Shown here piece after piece: positions 8,526 through 17,717 of a DNA stretch of 64,000 nucleotides. The position numbers and the translations under genes are program-made. Numbering within the stretch: the stretch's first letter is position 1; each line of letters starts with the position of its first letter. Source of the stretch: Chengkuizengella axinellae (GTDB lineage: Bacteria > Bacillota > Bacilli > Paenibacillales > KCTC-33759). Below the pieces are notes generated by a model. It was given only the letters and a program-made list of their open reading frames with translations. It was not told the DNA's origin and did no database searches. The stretch is from the NCBI RefSeq assembly GCF_030730905.1, contig NZ_JAVAMP010000001.1, positions 496,001 to 560,000 on the forward strand, written 5' to 3'.

Positions 8526-9431
8526 TTATTTGACAATAGTAATATGTTTGGGCAACACATCAATTTTATATTTATTCACTTTTATTGTTTCCCCGTCTGC
8601 CTGCGTAGTTAAGTAATGGCTTGGCACATATTCTATCTTTTTACCTGATAAGAAACTTACTGCTTTATGTTTGGCATGTTTTCCAAAATACACTAAAGGG
8701 AATAAGGTTAGAAGTTCGAGGCTATTAATGTTGCTCACGATACAAATCTCCGCTTTTTCATCATCTGGAATGGCTTGAGGATTGATGAGCATACCACCTC
8801 CATAGAATGGAAGGTTGGAAACGGCTATGAACCATACTTTTTTAAGTTGTTTTACTTCTCCATCAATATTTAATGTAATGTCACTAGTTTTAAAAGAAAA
8901 CAATACTCGAAATAATGAAATTACATATGCTAATCCTCCAAGACGAAGTCCATTCAGCCATTTTTTGTATTTTGCTTCATTTGTGATTTGAGCGACTTTC
9001 CCATCTAAACCAGTACCAATAGAACACACTGCAACTTCATTGTCTATTTTTAATAAATCCAATCTTTTACGCTTTTCAGAATGCAAGATCACATCCAGGG
9101 CTTTCATGGGGTTTTTCGGTAAATTTACACCTCTAGCATAATCGTTTCCAGAACCAGAAGGAATATACCCAAAATGAATATGATTTTTTACATCTGCTTG
9201 ATAAACCCCATTGATTACCTCATGTACAGTTCCGTCACCTCCAACCGCCACAATGATTTTAGGTTTATATTTATGTATTAGATCCAGTGTGCACTTTGTA
9301 CCAGAACCCACTTTATTAGTAAAACTTTCAACATAGTTTATGTTTTTTTCTTGTAATATATGCTTTATTTCATACCATACTTTCATCCCCCTGCCATTGC
9401 CTGAAACGGGGTTTATAACAAATCCGATCAT
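8526..9431 (-). CDS. Diacylglycerol kinase-family lipid kinase (301 aa)
   Basis: The protein starts MIGFVINPVSGNGRG, the typical opening of YegS/BmrU/DgkB-type kinases, and has the nucleotide-binding motif VAVGGDGTVHEVINGV with GGDGT at residues 64-68. A second conserved block, FGYIPSGSGNDYARG, follows. These cytoplasmic or membrane-associated enzymes phosphorylate diacylglycerol or related lipids with ATP. The start at 9431 is preceded by AGTAGGA; the frame extends 13 codons further to a TTG without a good binding site. It stands alone. Confidence 0.87.
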   Translation of the reverse strand: MIGFVINPVSGNGRGMKVWYEIKHILQEKNINYVESFTNKVGSGTKCTLDLIHKYKPKIIVAVGGDGTVHEVINGVYQADVKNHIHFGYIPSGSGNDYARGVNLPKNPMKALDVILHSEKRKRLDLLKIDNEVAVCSIGTGLDGKVAQITNEAKYKKWLNGLRLGGLAYVISLFRVLFSFKTSDITLNIDGEVKQLKKVWFIAVSNLPFYGGGMLINPQAIPDDEKAEICIVSNINSLELLTLFPLVYFGKHAKHKAVSFLSGKKIEYVPSHYLTTQADGETIKVNKYKIDVLPKHITIVK

Positions 9432-10061
9432 AGTTTTCCTACTTTCTTCTAAGGTTGCATTATATACCAAATCTACTAATACATATTAACTTACTAGATT
9501 CATTTCGACAACAAATAAATAACTAGGATTGGGGAGTGCTAAATGTTGAATTAACATAGTATTTACAAAGGGGAATTACAACTTTTATACTATTGATTTC
9601 CGTTGGGAAATTTTATTAAAATGAATGAAGATCATAACTCTTGTATAAATATTTTTCATTTTAATATAGAAAAAAACACAAATTTGTGATAATATTTCAA
9701 TAAATATGCATATCTTTCTAGTTGTGCAAATGTTACTGTTACAGTTTCAATTAAACTTCATGAGCTGTATTACTCACACCTTTATATTAATTATTTATAC
9801 ATGAAAATCCTACCCAATAACCTTTTACTAATTTGCTTTGTTTTATATGACAACTACATCATTAAACGTCTAAAAAGATATCAATATCATCTACGAATGT
9901 AATCGATTACTTGATTTTCAATAAGAAAATAAAGCGCTTTCAAGGTGAGATAGATTGTTCTAATGCATAAAAACAATTCATATGTTTTTATGACTTTGAA
10001 TCATTTTCTCACACATGGCAGCAAATGCAATTAAAAATGTTTATTTCTTGGGGGTAATGAT
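9432..10061. other. 630-base intergenic region before the peptide transporter operon
   Basis: No ORF of note. Very AT-rich. It holds a perfect palindrome GTAATCGATTAC (9899-9910) and a catabolite-response-like site at 9929-9942. No clear terminator for either flank. Confidence 0.5.
9929..9942. promoter_or_regulatory. Catabolite-response-like site (cre)
   Basis: ATAAAGCGCTTTCA matches the palindromic CcpA operator TGAAAGCGCTTTCA at 12 of 14 positions. It lies 120 bases before the first ATPase gene of the peptide transporter operon, so carbon control of that operon is plausible. Confidence 0.45.
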
Positions 10062-11051
10062 ATGAGTGAATCTTCTGTATTGCAGGTAAATGGACTGAAA
10101 ACCTCTTTTTTTATGGATAAAACGGAAGTGCCTGCTGTTGATCATGTAGATTTTGATTTAAAACAAGGTGAAATCATTGCAATAGTTGGAGAATCCGGAT
10201 GTGGAAAGAGTGTCACATCTCTTTCTATTATGGGATTAGTACCTCATCCACCAGGGAAAGTCGTAGGAGGAGAAGTCTTTTTTAATGATGAAGATCTTTT
10301 AAAAGTTTCTGAATCAAAAATGAGAGATATTCGTGGCAATGAGATTGCTATGATTTTTCAGGAACCTATGACTTCATTGAATCCACTTTTTACCATTGGT
10401 AATCAAATTACAGAAGCAATCTTAATCCATCGAAAATGGAGTAAAAAACAAGCGAAGGCAAAAGCGATAGAATATTTGAAACTAGTTGGGCTTCCTCGTG
10501 CTGAAGCATTGATGAATGAGTATCCACATCAGTTATCTGGGGGGATGAGACAAAGGGTTATGATCGCGATGGCGATGGTTTGTGAACCCAAGGTATTGAT
10601 AGCTGATGAACCGACAACAGCCTTGGATGTTACGATTCAGTCTCAAATTTTGGCACTTATGAAGAGATTGAATCAAAAGTTGAATACTTCAATTATATTA
10701 ATTACTCATGATCTTGGAGTCGTATCTGAAATATGTGAAAGAGTCATTGTAATGTATGCTGGCAAAATTGTAGAAGAAGCGGATGTTAAAACGATATTCG
10801 AGCATCCAGAACATCCTTATACTAAAGGTTTAATCCAATCGGTGCCTGATATTCGCAATAAAAAGGAGCGATTATATTCTATCCCTGGAAATGTACCTAT
10901 CCCAGGTTCGATTAAAAAAGGTTGCAGATTTGCTGATCGTTGTGAGTTTGTCATGGATAGATGCAGGGAAAAAACGCCAGAATTAATTTCTATTGAAGGG
11001 GATCATAAGGTTCGATGCTTTTTACATCAGGAAAGTGAGGAGCAAAACTAA
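10062..11051 (+). CDS. Oligopeptide/dipeptide ABC transporter ATPase, OppD type (329 aa)
   Basis: Walker A is GESGCGKSVT near residues 45-54, the signature LSGGMRQRVMIAMAM near 158, and Walker B VLIADEPTTALDVTIQ near 180. The C-terminus carries the oligopeptide-transporter extension with GCRFADRCEFVMDRCREKTPEL, whose cysteines bind an iron-sulfur cluster in some homologues. It supplies energy together with the second ATPase encoded immediately downstream, whose ATG overlaps this stop codon by one base. Good ribosome binding site (TTGGGGGTAAT). Confidence 0.92.
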   Translation: MSESSVLQVNGLKTSFFMDKTEVPAVDHVDFDLKQGEIIAIVGESGCGKSVTSLSIMGLVPHPPGKVVGGEVFFNDEDLLKVSESKMRDIRGNEIAMIFQEPMTSLNPLFTIGNQITEAILIHRKWSKKQAKAKAIEYLKLVGLPRAEALMNEYPHQLSGGMRQRVMIAMAMVCEPKVLIADEPTTALDVTIQSQILALMKRLNQKLNTSIILITHDLGVVSEICERVIVMYAGKIVEEADVKTIFEHPEHPYTKGLIQSVPDIRNKKERLYSIPGNVPIPGSIKKGCRFADRCEFVMDRCREKTPELISIEGDHKVRCFLHQESEEQN

Positions 11052-12034
11052 TGCCAAAAATGTTATTAGAAGTTGAAAAGATGAAGAAGTATTTCCCGAT
11101 TAATGGAGGAATTCTTGGTAGAAAGATTGGGGAAGTAAAGGCTGTAGATGATGTATCTTTTTCTGTATATGAAGGGGAAACTTTTGGGTTAGTAGGAGAA
11201 AGTGGATGTGGAAAATCTACAACAGGCAGATCGCTTCTTCGTTTGCACGAACCGACTGAAGGAAAAGTTACATTTAATGAAAAAGAAATAACAAGTCTAA
11301 GTCCAAATGAGCTGCGTACGATAAGAAGAGATGTACAGATGATTTTTCAGGATCCATTTGCTTCTCTCAATCCTAGGCAAACTGTTGAAAAAATACTTGA
11401 AGAGCCATTAATTGTACATAACATAGGAACGCCTAAAGAACGTAAACAAATGGTTAGTGATATGTTGGATACGGTTGGCTTAAACAGTTATCATGCTAAA
11501 CGTTATCCCCATCAATTTAGTGGAGGACAGAGACAGAGAATTGGAATTGCCCGTGCATTAATGACGAAACCTAAGTTAATCATTGCAGATGAACCTGTCT
11601 CAGCACTTGATGTTTCTATTCAATCACAGATACTGAATTTACTAGATGATCTTCAAAAAGGATTTTCGCTAACTTATATATTTATTGCTCATGATTTAGG
11701 CGTAGTTAGACATATTTGTGATCGAGTAGGCGTAATGTACTTAGGTAAAATAGTAGAATTATCTAGCAGCGAAAAGCTATATGAAAAAGCGCTGCATCCA
11801 TATACAGAAGCATTGCTAAGTTCGGTACCGATTCCAGACCCTACATATGAGAGAGAACATATAGAACTTATCGGAGATATGCCGAGTCCATCAAATCCAC
11901 CAACAGGATGTTCTTTTCATACGAGATGTCCTCAATGTATGGAGATTTGCAAGACAGTTCAGCCCAAGTTTGAAGAAATTGAGGAGGATCATTACGTTGC
12001 TTGTCATTTGTTTAGCAAAAACGAGCAGCTTTAA
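11051..12034 (+). CDS. Oligopeptide/dipeptide ABC transporter ATPase, OppF type (327 aa)
   Basis: Second ATPase of the operon. Walker A GESGCGKSTTGRSLLRL, signature FSGGQRQRIGIARAL, Walker B LIIADEPVSALDVSIQSQ, and the C-terminal oligopeptide domain NPPTGCSFHTRCPQCMEIC. It forms a heterodimer with the OppD-type subunit on the inner face of the membrane. Translation is coupled to the upstream gene through the overlapping TAATG. The substrate-binding protein gene follows after 33 bases. Confidence 0.92.
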   Translation: MPKMLLEVEKMKKYFPINGGILGRKIGEVKAVDDVSFSVYEGETFGLVGESGCGKSTTGRSLLRLHEPTEGKVTFNEKEITSLSPNELRTIRRDVQMIFQDPFASLNPRQTVEKILEEPLIVHNIGTPKERKQMVSDMLDTVGLNSYHAKRYPHQFSGGQRQRIGIARALMTKPKLIIADEPVSALDVSIQSQILNLLDDLQKGFSLTYIFIAHDLGVVRHICDRVGVMYLGKIVELSSSEKLYEKALHPYTEALLSSVPIPDPTYEREHIELIGDMPSPSNPPTGCSFHTRCPQCMEICKTVQPKFEEIEEDHYVACHLFSKNEQL

Positions 12035-12067
12035 TGATAGATAAAAAAATAGGAGGGTTAAAAAGAA

Positions 12068-13741
12068 ATGAATAAAAAGACGATTCTTCTTTCGCTGGTA
12101 TTTGTATTTATTTTAGGTTTTGCTCTAGTAGGCTGCAGCACTACTACTGAAGAAGCGCCGCCGCCAGAAGAAAAAGCTGGTGAAACAAATGAACCTGAGG
12201 AGACAAAAGATACTGAAGAGGAGCAAAATAAGGAATCAGATGCTGATCCGGTAGACAATACGTTGGTATTTGGTCGTGGTGCTGATTCCGTTGGACTAGA
12301 TCCTGCAACGATTACAGATGGAGAGTCCATTAAAGTTACTTTGAATATTTATGATACATTAGTAAAATATGCAGATTTGGATACTTCGATTGAACCAAGC
12401 TTGGCAACTTCTTGGGAATCAAGTGATGATGGTTTAACTTATACTTTTAAACTGCGTGAGGGAGTAAAGTTCCATGATGGAACAGATTTCAATGCAGAAG
12501 CCGTTGTATATAACTTTGAGCGTTGGGCAAATGGTGATAAATCTTCATTCTATTACTATTCATCTATGTTTGGCGGATTTAAAGGGGATGAAGGTCATGT
12601 CATTCAAGAAGTAAAAGCCATTGATGAGCTAACGGTAGAATTTACTTTAAGCCGTCCACAAGCACCGTTTTTACAAAATGTAGCTATGCCTGTGTTCGGG
12701 ATTGCTAGTCCAACAGCGTTAGAAAAGTATGGGGAAAGCTTTACTGAAAATCCTGTAGGAACTGGACCGTTTGTTTTCCAAGAATGGAAAAGAAATGACA
12801 AAATAGTTCTGGTAAAAAATGATAATTATTTTATGGATGGTTATCCAAAATTGGATTCAGTTATTTTTGTTTCCATTCCTGACAATGCAACAAGATTAAA
12901 TGAATTGATTGCAGGAGAAATTGATGTTGCTGATGGAGTTAGCCCAAATGATGGTTCAAGAATTGAAGGAGAGAGTGATTTACAGTTGTTCACAAGACCT
13001 TCAATGAACGTTGGTTATTTAGGTTTAACGAATACAAGACCGCCATTTGATAATAAATTAGTTCGTCAAGCATTAAACCATGCGGTTGATAAAGAAGGTA
13101 TTATTGCAGCATTCTATGCTGGGCAAGCGGAACCAGCTAAAAATCCATTGCCGCCTGTTATAGCTGGATATAACGATGATATTGAACCTTATCCATATGA
13201 CTTAGAAAAAGCGAAAGAATTGCTTGCGGAAGCTGGATATCCAGATGGTTTTGAAATGGAATTATGGGCTATGCCAGTACCACGTCCTTATATGCCGGAT
13301 GGTCAAAAAGTAGCTGAGGTTTTACAAAATAGCTTTGCGCAAATTGGTGTAGAAGCAAAAATTGTATCTTTTGAGTGGGCTACTTATCTTGAAAAAGCTA
13401 GAAATGGAGAAGCAGATGCTTTCTTATTAGGTTGGACTGGTGATAATGGAGATGCTGACAACTTTATTTATGTGTTATTAGATAAAGATAATATCGGAAG
13501 TAATAACTATTCTTACTATAGTAATGATGAGTTACATGATATCTTAATTGCTGCACAGTCAAACCCTGATCAAGAAGCTCGTGTTGAGCTTTATAAACAA
13601 GCGCAGGAAATCATTCATGATGATGCACCATGGATTCCTTTAGTTCATTCAACTCCTATTCTTGGCGGAAAAAATAATGTTGCTGACTTCTTTGCTCATC
13701 CAACAGGTTCACAAGCTTTAACAAAGGTTTACTTTGAATAA
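12068..13741 (+). CDS. Peptide ABC transporter substrate-binding lipoprotein (557 aa)
   Basis: Signal peptide with lipobox LVGC (Cys23), then an acidic linker of about 40 residues rich in Glu and Pro that spaces the domain from the membrane. The rest is a family 5 solute-binding protein: the signature LATSWESSDDGLTYTFKLREGVKFHDGT near residue 120 and VRQALNHAVDKEGII near 340. It binds peptides or similar ligands (nickel and heme binders share the fold). Unusually for Opp operons, it sits between the ATPase and permease genes. A terminator-like hairpin follows at 13760. Confidence 0.9.
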   Translation: MNKKTILLSLVFVFILGFALVGCSTTTEEAPPPEEKAGETNEPEETKDTEEEQNKESDADPVDNTLVFGRGADSVGLDPATITDGESIKVTLNIYDTLVKYADLDTSIEPSLATSWESSDDGLTYTFKLREGVKFHDGTDFNAEAVVYNFERWANGDKSSFYYYSSMFGGFKGDEGHVIQEVKAIDELTVEFTLSRPQAPFLQNVAMPVFGIASPTALEKYGESFTENPVGTGPFVFQEWKRNDKIVLVKNDNYFMDGYPKLDSVIFVSIPDNATRLNELIAGEIDVADGVSPNDGSRIEGESDLQLFTRPSMNVGYLGLTNTRPPFDNKLVRQALNHAVDKEGIIAAFYAGQAEPAKNPLPPVIAGYNDDIEPYPYDLEKAKELLAEAGYPDGFEMELWAMPVPRPYMPDGQKVAEVLQNSFAQIGVEAKIVSFEWATYLEKARNGEADAFLLGWTGDNGDADNFIYVLLDKDNIGSNNYSYYSNDELHDILIAAQSNPDQEARVELYKQAQEIIHDDAPWIPLVHSTPILGGKNNVADFFAHPTGSQALTKVYFE

Positions 13742-13759
13742 CGGATAAAATTTAAATGA

Positions 13760-13780
13760 GGGGAGAAATTTTCTCCCCTT
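13760..13780 (+). terminator. Intra-operon hairpin after the peptide-binding protein
   Basis: GGGGAGAAA pairs with TTTCTCCCC (nine pairs) and is followed by TTCTT. It probably reduces read-through to the permease genes or stabilises the upstream message. Confidence 0.65.
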
Positions 13781-13808
13781 CTTAATACATAAGGATTTAT
13801 AAGATATC

Positions 13809-13880
13809 AAATTCAATGTTTAATCAAAACAACATTGCGATACTCCGAGAGATTTGGGTAAAGGTTTTGTTCAATACATC
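13809..13880 (+). repeat. Dispersed repeat family 2, copy 2
   Basis: Begins AAATTCAATGTTTAATCAAA, has CTCCGAGAGA at 13843-13852 and ends TTTTGTTCAATACATC. The same three blocks occur in the same order in copy 3 (35421-35511). Confidence 0.6.
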
Positions 13881-13933
13881 TGTGTTCATGCTTCACTTTT
13901 TGGGGTAAATATGGGTATGAAGAGGTGATCATA

Positions 13934-14938
13934 ATGTTCAGTTATACTATTAGACGACTTTTAATGTTGATACCCGTTTTGTTTGGAATGACATTTATCG
14001 TATTTTTTATGATTCGAGCAATTCCAGGTGATCCTGCTCAAGTGATTTTAGGTCAGCTTGCTACAGAGGAAGCCATTAATAATTTAAGGGCTGAGTTGGG
14101 GCTTGACCAACCATGGTTTACTCAGTATTTTGAATATTTGAAACAATTGCTTACGTTGGATTTAGGTGAATCGCTTAGAACGAGGACAGCGGTTAGTGAA
14201 GAGATATGGCCATATATGGCTGCTACCTTTGAACTTTCCTTCGTAGCATTGCTTATAGCTGTAGTTGTTGGTGTGAATGCGGGTATCATTAGCGCATGGT
14301 TTCAAAAATCTTGGTTTGATTATACAGCTATGGTAGTTGCTCTTGTAGGGGTATCTATGCCAATATTTTGGCTAGGCTTAATGGAACAGTGGATTTTTTC
14401 TGTTCAGCTAGATTGGTTGCCTCCTTCAAAGCGAGAAAATGTTAAAAATCCTGTTGAAACCATTACACATTTTTATTTAATTGATTCCTTGATACAAGGG
14501 AGAATGGATCAATTTGTAGATGTAGTAAAACACTTGATTATGCCAGGTATAGCACTTGCTACAATACCAATGGCTATTATCGCAAGAATCACTCGCTCTA
14601 GTATGTTGGAGGTTTTACGTTCCGATTACATAAGAACAGCTAGGGCAAAAGGACAAAAAATGTTCTGGGTTGTTTACAAACATTCTTTAAAGAATGCAGT
14701 TATTCCAGTTCTAACTGTAATTGGTTTACAAACTGGACTATTGTTAGGAGGAGCGATTTTAACAGAAACCATTTTTTCCTGGCCTGGGATTGGTCGATAT
14801 ATTTATAATGCAATTGAATATAGGGACTATCCAGTGATTCAGTCAGGGATCTTAATTGTTGCAACGATTTTTGTCTTAATTAACCTTATTGTTGATTTAT
14901 TATATGCTTTTATCGACCCAAGAATTAAATACAATTAA
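13934..14938 (+). CDS. Peptide ABC transporter permease, DppB/OppB type (334 aa)
   Basis: Six-helix permease beginning MFSYTIRRLLMLIPVLFGMTFIVFFMIRAIPGDPA, the usual N-terminus of DppB. The EAA loop reads RSDYIRTARAKGQKMFWVVYKHSLKNAVIPVLTVIGLQ (about residues 230-267). The start is the ATG at 13934, eight bases after GAGGTG; an in-frame GTG at 13925 lies inside the binding site. It follows a 190-base gap containing a hairpin and a repeat element, so permeases may be expressed separately from the ATPases and binding protein. Confidence 0.9.
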   Translation: MFSYTIRRLLMLIPVLFGMTFIVFFMIRAIPGDPAQVILGQLATEEAINNLRAELGLDQPWFTQYFEYLKQLLTLDLGESLRTRTAVSEEIWPYMAATFELSFVALLIAVVVGVNAGIISAWFQKSWFDYTAMVVALVGVSMPIFWLGLMEQWIFSVQLDWLPPSKRENVKNPVETITHFYLIDSLIQGRMDQFVDVVKHLIMPGIALATIPMAIIARITRSSMLEVLRSDYIRTARAKGQKMFWVVYKHSLKNAVIPVLTVIGLQTGLLLGGAILTETIFSWPGIGRYIYNAIEYRDYPVIQSGILIVATIFVLINLIVDLLYAFIDPRIKYN

Positions 14939-14974
14939 AATGGATGCACTCCTAACAAAAGGGGAGGAATATTT

Positions 14975-15868
14975 ATGGCAGAATTAGCACCAAATAAAGC
15001 ACCAGAGACAGCTATAAGAGGAGCTCGCTTTCTTTTATGGTTAGAAGCCTGGAAAAGTTTTAAGAAAAATAAATTAGCCGTTGTAGGTTTAATTATCGTT
15101 CTCATTTTTGTTTTTTTGGCTGTATTTGCTCCTGTGATAACACCTGAGGGAATCAATGAGCAGAAATTAGCTGAAAGATTGCAGCCACCTTCCAGTGAGC
15201 ATTGGCTGGGAACTGATGATTTTGGAAGAGATATTTTATCCAGAATCATTCATGGTGCTCGAATATCACTGTGGGTAGGGTTTGTTTCAGTTATTGGCTC
15301 GATTGTTGTTGGTTGTTTTCTTGGAATCTTAGCAGGTTATTACGGGAGATGGGTAGATACGCTCATATCTAGATTTTTTGATATTATGCTGGCATTTCCA
15401 AGTATGCTGTTAGCTATTGCAATTGTGGCAGTATTAGGTCCTTCGTTAAGAAATGCGTTGATAGCTATTGCAATTATTAATGTCCCTAATTTTGGCCGTT
15501 TGATTAGATCGAAGGTCTTAAGTATTAAACAAGAAGAATATATTACTGCTGCAAAAGCAATTGGAATGAGAGATCGTAGAATTTTATTTCATCATATTTT
15601 GCCAAATAGTATGGCTCCAATTATTGTTCAAGGTACATTGGCTATAGCAACAGCGATTATTGAAGCAGCTGCCTTAGGTTTTTTGGGTTTAGGAGCAGAA
15701 CCACCAACACCTGAGTGGGGGAAAATGTTAGCTGACTCAAAAGATTATCTAGTACAGGCTCCATGGACTATGTTCTTTCCAGGCATTGCAATCATGTTAA
15801 CTGTACTTGGCTTCAACTTGATGGGAGATGGTTTAAGAGACGCTCTAGACCCTCGCATGAAAAATTAA
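14975..15868 (+). CDS. Peptide ABC transporter permease, DppC/OppC type (297 aa)
   Basis: Second permease of the peptide transporter. The N-terminal OppC segment is seen as WKSFKKNKLAVVGLIIVLIFVFLAVFAP. The marker HWLGTDDFGRDILSRIIHGARISL follows, and the EAA loop is ITAAKAIGMRDRRILFHHILPNSMAPIIVQ. It pairs with the DppB-type subunit encoded 36 bases upstream. Start ATG preceded by AAGGGGAGG. No terminator is obvious after it before the PAP2 gene. Confidence 0.9.
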   Translation: MAELAPNKAPETAIRGARFLLWLEAWKSFKKNKLAVVGLIIVLIFVFLAVFAPVITPEGINEQKLAERLQPPSSEHWLGTDDFGRDILSRIIHGARISLWVGFVSVIGSIVVGCFLGILAGYYGRWVDTLISRFFDIMLAFPSMLLAIAIVAVLGPSLRNALIAIAIINVPNFGRLIRSKVLSIKQEEYITAAKAIGMRDRRILFHHILPNSMAPIIVQGTLAIATAIIEAAALGFLGLGAEPPTPEWGKMLADSKDYLVQAPWTMFFPGIAIMLTVLGFNLMGDGLRDALDPRMKN

Positions 15869-15958
15869 AGCACGATACATTTTCAAATTGTTAGTTAAAC
15901 ATAACATATGTTAAAGTGTTAGATAAGGATGTTGAATAAATAGGGTTGGAGGTATGTA

Positions 15959-16645
15959 ATGGCGCAAATTTCAAGACAAGGTAGTGTTAGTGGAAAAACA
16001 CAATTTTTACGTAACAGGTTTATTATTTTAATTCTTATCTCCGTAATTTCTTTTGCTGCCTTTTCCATATTGCTTTACACATTAGATGTAACTGAACCTT
16101 CTAATATCGATAAAAAAGTATTAAATTGGATGAGTCTGCATGCACCAACATTTTTATTAGGATATTTAACAGCATTAACAGAGACGGTTTCTTACAGGTC
16201 AATTCCAATTGTTATTTTGTTAGTCATGATCTGGTTTGGTTGGCGAAAGAAGGATTTTATCGCTGTGATCATTTTTCCCATTGCTGTTGTAGGAAGTGAA
16301 ATTTTAAAAATTTTAATTAAAAATTCTTTGCAAAGACCAAGACCAGAGATAAACGCTGCTGTTGATGGTACAGGATTTAGCTTTCCAAGTGGACATGCGT
16401 TTGTTGGATTGGTGTGTTATGGTTTATTAGCCTTTTTTATATTAAAATATACTAATCGTTTTATTACTAGGATTTTAATCGCACTATTTTTTATCCTATT
16501 TATTGCTTCGATTGGTTTTAGTCGAATTTACTTCTCCGTACACTATGTTACAGATATAATGGCAAGTTATTTTTTAGGAATAACCTTCGTATGTGCTTCA
16601 ATATTCATATATGAAAGTTTAACTTTGAAATTAAATAAAAAGTAA
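15959..16645 (+). CDS. PAP2-family membrane phosphatase (228 aa)
   Basis: Five to six hydrophobic helices with the three phosphatase motifs of the PAP2/phosphatidic acid phosphatase family: KNSLQRPRPE (KxxxxxxRP), FPSGHAF and SRIYFSVHYVTDIMAS. The histidines of motifs 2 and 3 are catalytic in characterised members. It likely removes phosphate from a lipid such as undecaprenyl diphosphate or phosphatidylglycerol phosphate on the outer face of the membrane. The ATG follows TTGGAGGT. A strong GC hairpin terminates it. Confidence 0.87.
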   Translation: MAQISRQGSVSGKTQFLRNRFIILILISVISFAAFSILLYTLDVTEPSNIDKKVLNWMSLHAPTFLLGYLTALTETVSYRSIPIVILLVMIWFGWRKKDFIAVIIFPIAVVGSEILKILIKNSLQRPRPEINAAVDGTGFSFPSGHAFVGLVCYGLLAFFILKYTNRFITRILIALFFILFIASIGFSRIYFSVHYVTDIMASYFLGITFVCASIFIYESLTLKLNKK

Positions 16646-16670
16646 ATTCATAACTTAAAAATAATGATTA

Positions 16671-16688
16671 CCGCCTTTGGCGGTTTTT
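16671..16688 (+). terminator. Terminator between PAP2 gene and nsrR
   Basis: CCGCC, a TTT loop and GGCGG, then TTTTTATTTT. It sits between convergent genes. Confidence 0.85.
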
Positions 16689-16691
16689 ATT

Positions 16692-17138
16692 TTATGAGTC
16701 CGAGGTATTCATTAATATTTTTTTAAGTTCACCCTCATTATTTAATAAATCTTCTAAAGTATATTGATCCAATACGTTTAAAAAAGCATCAAGTGCCTCA
16801 TTTAAAACCATTTTCAACTTACAGACTGGACTGATAACACATGTATTGTTTTCCTTGTCGAAACACTCTACAATATTAGTTCTATTCTCAGTTTGTCTAA
16901 CTACCCAGCCGATGTTGATTTCTTTTGGAGCAGCAGCGAGTTTTATTCCACCACCTCTTCCCCTAATAGTATGAATCAATTTTAATAAACCCAATTCATA
17001 CACGACTTTCATTAAATGGTTTTTTGAGATATTGTACGCTTCAGATATTTCCTTTATATTGCTCAATTGATCTTCTGGTTTAGCTGCAAGATAGAGGAGA
17101 ACTCTTAAGGTATAATCTGTATAATTTGTTAACCGCAT
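16692..17138 (-). CDS. nsrR: NsrR, nitric-oxide-sensing Rrf2 repressor (148 aa)
   Basis: An Rrf2-family regulator with an N-terminal winged helix (MRLTNYTDYTLRVLLYLA start and ISKNHLMKVV recognition region). Three cysteines at residues 92, 100 and 106 have the spacing C-x7-C-x5-C, the cluster ligands of Bacillus NsrR. In characterised NsrR an iron-sulfur cluster reacts with nitric oxide and the repressor leaves DNA. Its likely main target is hmp, encoded divergently at 17718, where an NsrR-like operator is visible. Length and motif spacing match the family. Confidence 0.9.
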   Translation of the reverse strand: MRLTNYTDYTLRVLLYLAAKPEDQLSNIKEISEAYNISKNHLMKVVYELGLLKLIHTIRGRGGGIKLAAAPKEINIGWVVRQTENRTNIVECFDKENNTCVISPVCKLKMVLNEALDAFLNVLDQYTLEDLLNNEGELKKILMNTSDS

Positions 17139-17214
17139 GATTTCATCACTCCAATGAACTTTATCCTTCTATTTATATATTATACCTTTAAATATCATTA
17201 GAGTTCTAGAGGGA

Positions 17215-17244
17215 GGTGAGCATCATATTGATGCTCGCCTTTTT
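17215..17244 (+). terminator. Hairpin with T run between the 57-aa gene and nsrR
   Basis: GGTGAGCATCA and TGATGCTCGCC pair over eleven bases (one G-U) with a TAT loop and five T on the plus strand. No plus-strand gene precedes it; on the minus strand it lies just beyond the 57-residue gene. Confidence 0.65.
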
Positions 17245-17270
17245 GTTCTGTTAATAAAAGTAATAAGTGA

Positions 17271-17444
17271 TTAACGACGACGAACAAACAAGTCTATAAC
17301 ACCTAAAAATACATGGGCTAATCCAAATCCGAAAATGGTATTGGAAATCATAGGACTTCCTTTTTTGGTTTGTTTTAATGTAAGACCTGTTGCAGTTACT
17401 GCTGTACCTAAAATGGTGGGAATTAACCCTTCACGAATATTCAA
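17271..17444 (-). CDS. Small hydrophobic protein (57 aa), unrecognised
   Basis: A short gene starting with TTG and preceded by a perfect GGAGGT with a six-base spacer. The product starts MNIREGLIPTILGTAVTA and has one or two hydrophobic stretches (about residues 6-22 and 33-53) ending in VRRR, so it is probably a small membrane protein. I do not recognise a functional family. It lies between nsrR and hmp on the nsrR strand, followed by a hairpin. Confidence 0.65.
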   Translation of the reverse strand: MNIREGLIPTILGTAVTATGLTLKQTKKGSPMISNTIFGFGLAHVFLGVIDLFVRRR

Positions 17445-17597
17445 TTAATGACCTCCTTTCATTATTCAATTTCGGTATTTTACTTCCAATACCCCGTATT
17501 ATTTTTAACTCTTTTAAACCATAATATGAAAGGGTTGTTGAAATTGAAAAATTTACAATTAAAAGTTGATTTATCAAAAAAAATAACTCGCGATTAC

Positions 17598-17695
17598 GAA
17601 CATCAAGAAATGTTCATAATTTCGTAAATAAAAGATGTATTTTATATATATCTTTTATTTTATACTTAAAGAAGTAAATCAAATACATCTTTTAT
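17598..17695. promoter_or_regulatory. hmp control region with NsrR-like operators
   Basis: ATGTATTTTATATATAT (17635-17651) matches the Bacillus NsrR consensus ATRTATYTTAAATATAT with one difference. ATAAAAGATGTATTT (17628-17642) is repeated in perfect inverted form at 17681-17695, giving a second, weaker operator. A further inverted repeat GAACAT...ATGTTC lies at 17598-17615. Confidence 0.65.
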
Positions 17696-17717
17696 ACACA
17701 CAGGAGGAACTTCGAAT

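Noticed and set aside
12058..12330. 90-codon ORF antisense to the start of the peptide-binding protein
   Set aside because: Shadow of the acidic linker of the lipoprotein gene; low-complexity Ser-rich product and no ribosome binding site.
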